Shown here: positions 15,282 to 22,066 of the stretch, piece by piece
Layout: the number at the start of each line of letters is the position of its first letter
How positions within the stretch are numbered: position 1 is the first letter of the stretch
Assembly: GCA_034421515.1 (NCBI GenBank)
Contig: DAOUKH010000057.1
Coordinates: 1 to 45,784 of the forward strand
Reading direction: 5' to 3'
DNA: 45,784 bases
Origin: DAOUKH01 sp034421515
GTDB taxonomy: Bacteria; Chloroflexota; Dehalococcoidia; SHYB01
Made by a program: the position numbers and the translations under genes
Notes under the pieces: model-generated
Databases searched by the model: none
Seen by the model: the letters and a program-made list of their open reading frames with translations, nothing else
What the model was told of the DNA's origin: nothing

Positions 15282-16046
15282 TCAGTCTAACCGCAGGGCT
15301 CGCTTCAGGTTGGCCGTGGTCGCGGCCTCGATCTCGGTGACGGGGACGCCCTTGATCTCGGCCAGCCTCTCCGCGACGAGCGGCAGGTGCGACGGCTCGG
15401 TGCGGCGCGCCGGGTTCTTCTTCCACGGCTGCGGGTAAGAGTCGGTCTCGAGTACGATACGGTCGAGGGGGATGTCCTTGGCCGCCTCGGCAAGCTCGGG
15501 GCGCAGCAGGAGCGGCTTGGCCAGGGAGATGAAGAAGCCGAGGTCGATGGCCTCGGCGGCCTTGCCGGCGTCGCCGAGGAAGTAGTGCCAGATGGCGCCC
15601 GTCTCCTCCGCGCCTTCCCGTTTCAGCAAGGGCAGGATGTCGTCGTAGGCCTCCCGGGCGTGGAAGTCGAGGGGTTTGCCAAGCTCTTTAGCGAGGCGGA
15701 CGTGCCCGCGGAGCGCCTCGATCTGCCAGTCGCGGTCGGGCGAGGTGTCGAGGAAGTCGAGGCCCGTCTCGCTGACACAGACCACCTCGTCCGAAGACTC
15801 CGCCAGCGCCTTCAGGCTGCCGTAGTCGTCGTCGGTGAAAGGCGCCTTGAGGTCCATGGGGTGCATGCCGACGCCGGCGTACACCGAGTCGAAGCGGCGG
15901 GCAAGCTCGACGGCGCGGCGGGACGACTCGATCGTCGAGCCGACGCAGACGATCATGGCGACGCCGGCGGCCTCGGCGCGGGGGATCATCGCGTCGAGTT
16001 CGTCGTCCGTGAAGAGGTCGAGGTGGGTGTGGGAGTCGGCCAACAT
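15282..16046 (-). CDS. TatD family metal-dependent hydrolase
   Basis: A 254-residue TIM-barrel hydrolase of the TatD family (3'-5' DNase/RNase activity is known for E. coli TatD). Metal-ligand motifs are visible: HTH in ADSHTHLD at the N terminus, Glu in VCVSETGLDF, His in LDFHARE, His in IWHYFLG and Asp in VLETDSYP. The usual HCFSG motif is replaced by WHYFLG. The ATG at 16046 is 14 bases after the stop of the HtrA-like protease gene upstream on the same strand, so the two are probably co-transcribed, although no strong ribosome binding site is seen. The specific role, DNA repair/turnover or D-aminoacyl-type hydrolysis, cannot be told. Confidence 0.9.
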   Translation of the reverse strand: MLADSHTHLDLFTDDELDAMIPRAEAAGVAMIVCVGSTIESSRRAVELARRFDSVYAGVGMHPMDLKAPFTDDDYGSLKALAESSDEVVCVSETGLDFLDTSPDRDWQIEALRGHVRLAKELGKPLDFHAREAYDDILPLLKREGAEETGAIWHYFLGDAGKAAEAIDLGFFISLAKPLLLRPELAEAAKDIPLDRIVLETDSYPQPWKKNPARRTEPSHLPLVAERLAEIKGVPVTEIEAATTANLKRALRLD

Positions 16047-16060
16047 AGGCGCGGAGTGTT

Positions 16061-17290
16061 TTAGGACAGGCTGTCGGGCCAGGCGCCGAGGGTCACGGTG
16101 ACGGACGTTTCGTTCCCATCGCGGTGGACCTTGACGGTGACCGCGTCGCCGGGACGCTTGTCCTGCAGGACGTCTACCAGGTCGGCCGACCGGGCGACCG
16201 CGTCGCCGCCCACGGCGACGATGACGTCGCCGGCGCGCAGGCCGCCGAGTGCGGCGGGGCTGTCTTCGACCACGTCGGTGAGGTAGACGCCGGCGTCGAC
16301 ATCCACGCCGAGGTCGCCCGCCGCCTCCTCGTTGAGGGTGACCAAGGTAACGCCGAGCCACGCGCGCCGCGTCTCGATGCCGCCGGCCATCCGCTCCAGC
16401 AGCTCCGCGACGCTGTTGCTAGGCACCGCGAAGGCGATGGTCTCGCCGCCGCTCTCCGCCACGGCGGTGTTGACGCCGATAACCTCGCCGCGGGAATTCA
16501 AGAGCGGACCGCCCGAGCTGCCCGGGAAGATCGCCGCGTCGGTCTGGATCATGCCGTCGATGCGATGGTGAATATCCGAGGGCAGGGTGCGGTCTACGCC
16601 GCTGATGACGCCGACGGTGACCGAGCTCTGCAGCCCGTAGGGGCTGCCGATGGCGATGGCAAGCTGGCCAGGCTCGACGAGGTCGGAGTCGCCGAGCCGC
16701 AGCGGCTCGACGTTCCGAAGGCGGGTGGGGTCGACGCGGACGATGGCGAGGTCGTTGGAGAGGTTCATGCCGCTCACCTCGCCGCGCAGCCGCGAGCCGT
16801 CATCGAGGATCACTGTCACGGACGTCACCCCGGTCACCACGTGGCTGTTGGTGATGAAGCGCCCCTCGTCGTCGATCAGGAAAGCCGAGCCCTGCTCGCG
16901 TTGGAAGAAGGGGAAGATGTCGTCGCTGCGCTGCGACACCTCGACCTGCGCCACCGCGGGCACCGACTGCTGGTAAACCGATTGGACGACTTCTTCGTCG
17001 AAGGCTTCGATCTTGGCCGAGGCAGGGAGCGAGAAGGCGTTGTCGCCGCGCTCGGGAAGGACGGCGCCCGCGGCGATGCCTACGGCAAGCGCGACCAAGG
17101 CGACGGCTCCGGCAAACACCCAACGGCCGGACCGCCTCGTTTGCCGGGGGACTTCGGAGCCGGCGCGGGCCTCGGCCCAGCGGGGCTGGGCGTACTGCTG
17201 CTCGGGCGTCTCCGCGGAGGGGAATGGGCCGGAAGCGGGGCCGTCGGGATCCCCGTCGTAGGCTCGTTCGTCTCGGTCGTCGTAGTCCAT
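16061..17290 (-). CDS. HtrA/DegP-like membrane-anchored serine protease with PDZ domain
   Basis: A 409-residue protein: an acidic cytoplasmic N-terminal region (1-55), one transmembrane anchor (about 57-78), a trypsin-like protease domain, and a PDZ domain (about 305-400, with DLVDVLQDKRPGDAVTVKVHRDG; key part RPGDAVTV). The catalytic triad is His150 (ITNSHVVTG), Asp180 (SNDLAIVRVD) and Ser259 (FPGSSGGPL); the usual Asn before the Ser is Ser here. Such proteases degrade misfolded proteins outside the cytoplasmic membrane. ATG at 17290. A TATACT (minus strand, 17329-17334) lies 38 bases upstream. The gene is divergent from a two-component regulator, a common arrangement for envelope-stress proteases, although control by that pair is inference. 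Confidence 0.93.
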   Translation of the reverse strand: MDYDDRDERAYDGDPDGPASGPFPSAETPEQQYAQPRWAEARAGSEVPRQTRRSGRWVFAGAVALVALAVGIAAGAVLPERGDNAFSLPASAKIEAFDEEVVQSVYQQSVPAVAQVEVSQRSDDIFPFFQREQGSAFLIDDEGRFITNSHVVTGVTSVTVILDDGSRLRGEVSGMNLSNDLAIVRVDPTRLRNVEPLRLGDSDLVEPGQLAIAIGSPYGLQSSVTVGVISGVDRTLPSDIHHRIDGMIQTDAAIFPGSSGGPLLNSRGEVIGVNTAVAESGGETIAFAVPSNSVAELLERMAGGIETRRAWLGVTLVTLNEEAAGDLGVDVDAGVYLTDVVEDSPAALGGLRAGDVIVAVGGDAVARSADLVDVLQDKRPGDAVTVKVHRDGNETSVTVTLGAWPDSLS

Positions 17291-17435
17291 GCCGTGTTGC
17301 TCGCGCGGCCCGCCGGGCTGCTATCGCAAGTATAGACCGCCGCTTCCGGCTCGTGGCCCTGGCGGCATCGTACCCCTCGGGCGCTTAGAAATACGTTAGA
17401 GCGGCCGCGGGCGGTTCGTGTATCCTCCTCTTAGG

Positions 17436-18113
17436 ATGCACATTCTCGTGGTAGAGGACGAGCCGCGTCTGGCGAACATGATCGCCCAGGCGCTGAACGA
17501 AGAGGGGCACGTGGCCGAGATCGCCGGCGACGGCGAGGAAGGCTACGACCTCGCGGGAGGCGGCGCCTACGACGTCATCATCCTCGACCTCATGCTGCCC
17601 AAGATGCCCGGGCTGGAGGTGGCCCGCGCCCTTCGGAACGAGAAGGTCGACACTCCTATCTTGATGCTGACCGCCCGCGGCGAGATCGCCGACCGCGTCG
17701 AGGGCCTCGACGCCGGCGCCGACGACTACCTCGTCAAGCCCTTCGCGCTGGAAGAGCTTTTCGCGCGCATCCGCGCGTTGAGCCGCCGCAAGATCGACCC
17801 CCGCGATCCGACCAGGATCGAGGCCGCTGGGCTGACCCTCGACCTCCAATCGCGGGAGGTCGTTTTCGACGGAGCTTCGATCGATCTAACGCCGAAGGAA
17901 TTCGCCCTCCTCGAACACCTGATGCGAAACGCGGGCGCGGTGCAGAGCCGGGAGCGAATCGCCGATAGAGTCTGGGGGCTCGCTTCCGACGTAACACTCA
18001 GCGTGGTGGATTTGTACATACACTATTTGCGGAACAAGCTCGCGGCGGGCGGCGGCAAGGGCCTCATTCGCACCGTGCGCGGCGTGGGCTACGTCCTGAA
18101 GGAAGCCGCCTAG
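17436..18113 (+). CDS. OmpR/PhoB-family response regulator
   Basis: A 225-residue two-domain regulator. Receiver domain: acidic pocket VVEDE (Glu7, Asp8), phosphoacceptor Asp51 in IILDLMLP, Thr79 in MLTARG, Lys101 in LVKPF. The C-terminal winged helix carries LTPKEFALLEHLMRNAG and the recognition region ending RTVRGVGYVLKE. It should bind direct-repeat DNA sites when phosphorylated by the kinase encoded next. The ATG at 17436 is favoured over the GTG at 17418 because receiver domains begin at MHILVVEDE. Only GG precedes this ATG, and TATCCT (17421-17426) lies about ten bases before it, so the message may be leaderless or nearly so. Kinase gene starts 15 bases after the stop. Confidence 0.94.
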   Translation: MHILVVEDEPRLANMIAQALNEEGHVAEIAGDGEEGYDLAGGGAYDVIILDLMLPKMPGLEVARALRNEKVDTPILMLTARGEIADRVEGLDAGADDYLVKPFALEELFARIRALSRRKIDPRDPTRIEAAGLTLDLQSREVVFDGASIDLTPKEFALLEHLMRNAGAVQSRERIADRVWGLASDVTLSVVDLYIHYLRNKLAAGGGKGLIRTVRGVGYVLKEAA

Positions 18114-18128
18114 CCGGCGGGGGCCGCG

Positions 18129-19463
18129 ATGTTCAACGTCATACGTCTTCGGCTGCTGGCCTGGAACTTCGTCGTCTTCTTCGCGCTGCTCGTGGGTTTG
18201 GGAACGGGCATCTACTACATGACGGCCCGCACCCTCGATGGCGAGGTCAACGCCATCCTGCGGGAGGGGGCCGCCCACGCGCTTCGGGACTTCTCGGCGA
18301 CCCCCGGCTTTCCGATGACCCTGCCGCAGCACGGCTACCCGAGCGACGTCTTCTACTTGAGTGTCGACACGTCGGGAGAACTGGCGCAGAACCCGCAGCG
18401 TCTGGCAGTGGATTCATCGCCCGATCCCGAGGGCGTTCTTCGGGCGTTGGCCGGGGAGGAGTACTACAGCAACGTCGAGATCAACGACCAGACCGTGCGG
18501 CTCCTCTCCGTGGCGGTGGTAACGCCCAGTGGCACGCCGCTCGGGGTCCTCCAGGTGGGCCAGTCCATCGAGTCGCAGCAGCGGGCGCTCGCCGAGCTGG
18601 CCTGGATCCTCGCCGGGTCGGAATTCGGCGCCTTGGCCCTGGCCCTCGTCGGCGGCTGGTTCCTCGCGAATCGGGCGCTCGTGCCCACGCGACGGGCGTT
18701 CGAGCGTCAGCGGCGCTTCGTCGCCGACGCCTCGCACGAGCTCCGCACCCCGCTCACGCTGATCCGCGGCAACGCGGAGCTGATCCGTCGTCACCGGGGC
18801 CAGACCATCGAGGAGAACGCGCACCTCGTCGAGGGCATCATCGACGAGGCGGGGTACCTGAGCGACATGGTCACCTCGCTCCTGACGCTGGAGCAATCGG
18901 ACGGCGGCCGGCTGGCCTTGCGAGAGGAGGCCGTGGACCTCTGCGACCTCGTCCGCCAGGTGTGCAACGACACGCAGCCCCTCGCCGTGATGCGCGAACT
19001 CACGCTGGAATGCGCCGAGCCGCCCTTCGGAGTGACCGCGCAGGGAGACCGGGAGAGGCTACGGCAAGTGCTGCTGGCCCTGATGGACAACGCGCTGAAA
19101 TACACGCCGCCCGGCGGCCGCATCGACCTGCGGCTCGAGTTCGAGGACAACACGGCGACTATCGCCGTGTCCGACACCGGGCTGGGCATCCAGGCGGAGC
19201 ATCTGCCCCACGTCTTCGACCGGTTCTACCGGGTTGACGCCGCGCGCCGGGAGCCCGGCGGCTCAGGGCTGGGACTATCGATCGCGAAGGCGCTCGTGGA
19301 GGCCCACCGCGGCTCAATCTCACTCGAAAGCCCCGACGGCAGCGGCGTGACGGCAACGATCCGGCTGACGGCCGAACGGGGCGAGTCGGAGCCCACCCCT
19401 TCCGACGGAGCAGTCCACGAGCACCTAGCGTCGGAAAAGGCCCCGCTGGACGTCCCGTACTAG
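18129..19463 (+). CDS. Sensor histidine kinase, partner of the OmpR-type regulator
   Basis: A 444-residue kinase. There are two membrane helices (about 8-31 and 157-180) around an extracytoplasmic sensor loop of about 125 residues with no recognised fold. A short HAMP-like linker is followed by a HisKA domain with His203 (FVADASHELRTPL), and an ATPase domain with N box DNALKYTP (Asn321), G1 box SDTGLGIQ and G2 box GGSGLGLSIAK. It phosphorylates the regulator encoded 15 bases upstream. The C-terminal 35 residues are acidic and probably disordered. The hairpin after the stop separates it from convergent citrate synthase. Confidence 0.94.
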   Translation: MFNVIRLRLLAWNFVVFFALLVGLGTGIYYMTARTLDGEVNAILREGAAHALRDFSATPGFPMTLPQHGYPSDVFYLSVDTSGELAQNPQRLAVDSSPDPEGVLRALAGEEYYSNVEINDQTVRLLSVAVVTPSGTPLGVLQVGQSIESQQRALAELAWILAGSEFGALALALVGGWFLANRALVPTRRAFERQRRFVADASHELRTPLTLIRGNAELIRRHRGQTIEENAHLVEGIIDEAGYLSDMVTSLLTLEQSDGGRLALREEAVDLCDLVRQVCNDTQPLAVMRELTLECAEPPFGVTAQGDRERLRQVLLALMDNALKYTPPGGRIDLRLEFEDNTATIAVSDTGLGIQAEHLPHVFDRFYRVDAARREPGGSGLGLSIAKALVEAHRGSISLESPDGSGVTATIRLTAERGESEPTPSDGAVHEHLASEKAPLDVPY

Positions 19464-19472
19464 GGGTACGGC

Positions 19473-19487
19473 GGGCCGCGCGGGCCC
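19473..19487. terminator. GC-rich hairpin between convergent kinase and citrate synthase genes
   Basis: GGGCC (19473-19477) pairs with GGCCC (19483-19487) in the 58-base gap between two convergent stops. There is no T run, so this is a weak candidate. Confidence 0.35.
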
Positions 19488-19521
19488 TCTCGCAGGGAGA
19501 AGCCGAATGCCGGGCGGTGGG

Positions 19522-20817
19522 CTAGGCGCCGTTGCGTTCGCCGACGGGGACGTAGGAGCGCGTCGCCGCCCCGGAGTAGAGCTGGCGCGGCCGCGCGATC
19601 CTCGTGGATGAGTCGGCGATCATTTCGTTCCACTGGGCCATCCAGCCGACGGTGCGTGGGATCGCAAAGAGGACGGGGTACATGTCCACGTGGAAGCCCA
19701 TCGCCTGGTAGATGATGCCGGAGTAGAAGTCGACGTTGGGATAGAGGCGGCGCTTGGCGAAGTAGTCGTCCTGCAGGGCGACGCGCTCGAGCTCGATGGC
19801 AACCTCGATGAGGGGGTTGCGGCCGGTGATCTCAAAGACCTGCTCCGCCGTCTCACGGATGATCTTGGCGCGCGGGTCGTAGTTCTTGTAGACGCGGTGG
19901 CCAAAGCCCATGAGCCGCTCTTCGCCGGCCTTCACGCCCTTGATGAAGTCGTAGACCTTGTCCTTCGAGCCGATGCGTTCGAGCATCCGCAGCGCGGCCT
20001 CGTTGGCGCCGCCGTGGAGCGGCCCGTACAGGGCCGCGATCGACCCCGCCAGCGCCGAATAGGGGTCGACGTTCGAGCTTCCGATGGAGCGCATGGCGTT
20101 GGTGCTGCAGTTCTGCTCGTGATCGGCATGGAGGATGAAGAGGATGTCGAGGGCTCGCTCCAGCACGGGGTCGGGCGTGTACGTCGGCTCTCCCATCCTG
20201 AAGAGCATGTTCAGGAAGTTGCCGGTGTAGGAGAGGTTGTTGTCGGGATAGGAGTAGTAGAGGCCTAGGCGGTGCCGGTAGGCGAAGGCGGCGAGGGTCG
20301 GCATCTTGCCGATTGCCCGGTGCATCTGAAGCGTCCGCGACTCCTCGTCTTGGATGTCCTTCGCGTCGGGGTAGAAGGCGGAGAGGGCGGCGATCGCGCT
20401 CAATAACATCCCCATGGGGTGGGCATCGTAGTGGAAGCCGTCCATGGTCTTGCGGATGTTCTCATGCACCAGCGTGTGCAGGGTGATGTCGGTCGTCCAC
20501 TGCTCCAACTCGGCCTCGTTAGGAAGCTCGCCGTAGATCAGCAGGTAGGCGACTTCGAGGAAGCTGCTCTTCTCCGCGAGCTCTTCTATGGGGTAGCCGC
20601 GGTACTCGAGGATGCCCTTGTCACCGTCGATGAAGGTGATCGCGCTACGGCATGAGGCCGTGTTCTCGAATGCGGGATCGAAGCTCAGGAGCCCGAAGTC
20701 GTCTTCCGCCACCTTGATCTGCCGGAGGTCGATCGCCCGGACCGAGCCGTCGGTGACGGGGATCGTGTACTCCCGGCCGGTCCGGTTGTCGATGACCGTG
20801 AGGTCGTCAGAAGGCAT
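19522..20817 (-). CDS. gltA: Citrate synthase
   Basis: A 431-residue citrate synthase of the hexameric type II form, with the small beta-rich N-terminal domain (IDNRTGREYTIPV) before the main fold. It joins oxaloacetate and acetyl-CoA at the entry to the TCA cycle. Conserved features are YRGYPIEELAE, MGMLLSAIAALSAF, the catalytic His regions HADHEQNCST and GPLHGGANEAAL, GFGHRVYKNYDPRA and the catalytic Asp in PNVDFYSGI. ATG at 20817 is preceded by AGAGGA seven bases upstream. A good promoter (TTGCCA, 16 bases, TATAAG) lies 84 bases before the start. Divergent from the phosphotriesterase-like gene. Confidence 0.97.
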   Translation of the reverse strand: MPSDDLTVIDNRTGREYTIPVTDGSVRAIDLRQIKVAEDDFGLLSFDPAFENTASCRSAITFIDGDKGILEYRGYPIEELAEKSSFLEVAYLLIYGELPNEAELEQWTTDITLHTLVHENIRKTMDGFHYDAHPMGMLLSAIAALSAFYPDAKDIQDEESRTLQMHRAIGKMPTLAAFAYRHRLGLYYSYPDNNLSYTGNFLNMLFRMGEPTYTPDPVLERALDILFILHADHEQNCSTNAMRSIGSSNVDPYSALAGSIAALYGPLHGGANEAALRMLERIGSKDKVYDFIKGVKAGEERLMGFGHRVYKNYDPRAKIIRETAEQVFEITGRNPLIEVAIELERVALQDDYFAKRRLYPNVDFYSGIIYQAMGFHVDMYPVLFAIPRTVGWMAQWNEMIADSSTRIARPRQLYSGAATRSYVPVGERNGA

Positions 20818-20900
20818 ACGCAGTCCTCTTCGGTGCAAATCGCAGCGTAACGGTCGCCGACCCGCGGGAGCCCACCGCCCACAGGAAAGGCGCCGCATAG

Positions 20901-20928
20901 CTTATACGGAGACCTCGGTGTATGGCAA
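20901..20928 (-). promoter_or_regulatory. Candidate sigma-70-type promoter for citrate synthase
   Basis: On the minus strand TTGCCA (20923-20928), a 16-base spacer and TATAAG (20901-20906): five of six matches in each hexamer. Confidence 0.6.
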
Positions 20929-20947
20929 ACGGCCCCCGCTCCGGCGC

Positions 20948-20953
20948 TATAAT
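20948..20953 (+). promoter_or_regulatory. Candidate -10 element for the phosphotriesterase-family gene
   Basis: A perfect TATAAT in GCGCTATAAT, 30 bases before the ATG at 20983. No good -35 is seen. It lies 20 bases from the divergent citrate synthase promoter. Confidence 0.45.
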
Positions 20954-20982
20954 GCGCCGCGTTCCCACGCCCGCAGGCGCCC

Positions 20983-21960
20983 ATGTCCGTCCAGGTCAAC
21001 ACCGTCCTCGGCCCGATCGATTCCGGTCAATTGGGCGTCACGCTCATCCACGAGCACCTCAAGGTCGCCCTGCTCGGCTTCGAGATGGACCCCTTCAACA
21101 CCTACGACCGCGATGCCGCGGTCCGCGACGCGGTGAACAACATGAAGGAGCTGCGCGAGCTCGGCGTCGCCACGGTCGTCGATCCGCTGCCCATGGGGCT
21201 GGGGCGCGACCCGGAGTTCTCCGCCGAGGTGGCCGACGCCTCGGGGATGCAGATCATCATCTCGACGGGCGTCGATCACGAGTTCCGCGCCATGCCCCCC
21301 TACTTCAAGGTGCGGACGACGGACGAGATCGCCGACACCTACGTGAGCGACCTGACCCAAGGCATCGGCTCAACCGGCATAAGGGCGGGGATCATCAAGG
21401 TCGCCACCGGCGAGGGGGCAATCACCAAGAATGAGGGTCGCGCGGTCCGGGCAGCGGCGCGGGCGGCGCTGAAGACGAACACGCCGATCGTGACGCACAC
21501 CACACACGGCACAATGGGCGTCGAGCAGGCCGAGATGTTCATCGGCGAGGGCCTCTCGCCCGGCAAGTTCATGATCGGCCACTGCTGCCAATCGACCGAC
21601 CTCCCCTACCTGCGCCGCATCTTGGATACGGGATGCTTCATGGGCTTCGACCAAATAGGGATGAACTACATTCAGACGGACGACAACCGGCTGGCGATGC
21701 TCAGCGCCCTGCTCGCGCTCGGCTACGCAGACCGGCTGCTGCTTTCCCAGGACCACATGTGCTGCATCATCGGCGCGCCCTATGAGCGCGTGGCATACAT
21801 GATGGACATGATCCGCGAGCACCGGCACAGCTACCTGCTCCGCGAGTTTCTCCCGCGGCTCCGCGAGGCCCGCGTCCCTGACGCCATGATCAACGAGATG
21901 ATGGTGAAGAACCCACAACGCCTGTACGAGAATCCCGCGAATGCCGGGGCTGGAAGCTGA
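20983..21960 (+). CDS. Phosphotriesterase-family metal-dependent hydrolase/lactonase
   Basis: A 325-residue TIM-barrel enzyme with a complete two-metal site: His23 and His25 (LIHEHL), probable carboxylated Lys139 (GIIKVAT), His172 or His175 (THTTHGT), His200 (IGHCCQ) and Asp257 (LSQDHMCC). Family members hydrolyse lactones or organophosphate esters; most environmental ones are lactonases. The start ATG follows a weak GCAGGCG signal, with TATAAT 30 bases upstream. A hairpin after the stop (21967-21987) probably ends the message. It is a single-gene unit. The family is secure; the substrate is not. Confidence 0.92.
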   Translation: MSVQVNTVLGPIDSGQLGVTLIHEHLKVALLGFEMDPFNTYDRDAAVRDAVNNMKELRELGVATVVDPLPMGLGRDPEFSAEVADASGMQIIISTGVDHEFRAMPPYFKVRTTDEIADTYVSDLTQGIGSTGIRAGIIKVATGEGAITKNEGRAVRAAARAALKTNTPIVTHTTHGTMGVEQAEMFIGEGLSPGKFMIGHCCQSTDLPYLRRILDTGCFMGFDQIGMNYIQTDDNRLAMLSALLALGYADRLLLSQDHMCCIIGAPYERVAYMMDMIREHRHSYLLREFLPRLREARVPDAMINEMMVKNPQRLYENPANAGAGS

Positions 21961-21966
21961 GAGTCC

Positions 21967-21987
21967 AACCCGTCCAGTTACCGGGTT
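21967..21987 (+). terminator. Probable terminator after the phosphotriesterase-family gene
   Basis: AACCCG (21967-21972) pairs with CGGGTT (21982-21987), nine-base loop, followed by TATT. Confidence 0.5.
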
Positions 21988-22002
21988 TATTGAGACTCAG
22001 TA

Positions 22003-22039
22003 TTGACCACGCCCGCCCCAAACCTTACTGTTGGCGGGC
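22003..22039 (+). promoter_or_regulatory. Candidate promoter with overlapping inverted repeat before the secreted protein
   Basis: TTGACC (22003-22008), a 17-base spacer and a weak TACTGT (22026-22031) lie upstream of the ATG at 22067. A perfect seven-base inverted repeat, GCCCGCC (22011-22017) and GGCGGGC (22033-22039), brackets the -10 region; it could be an operator or a 5' UTR hairpin. Confidence 0.35.
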
Positions 22040-22066
22040 CGCGCCATTCCACCTGAGGAGTCCTGA

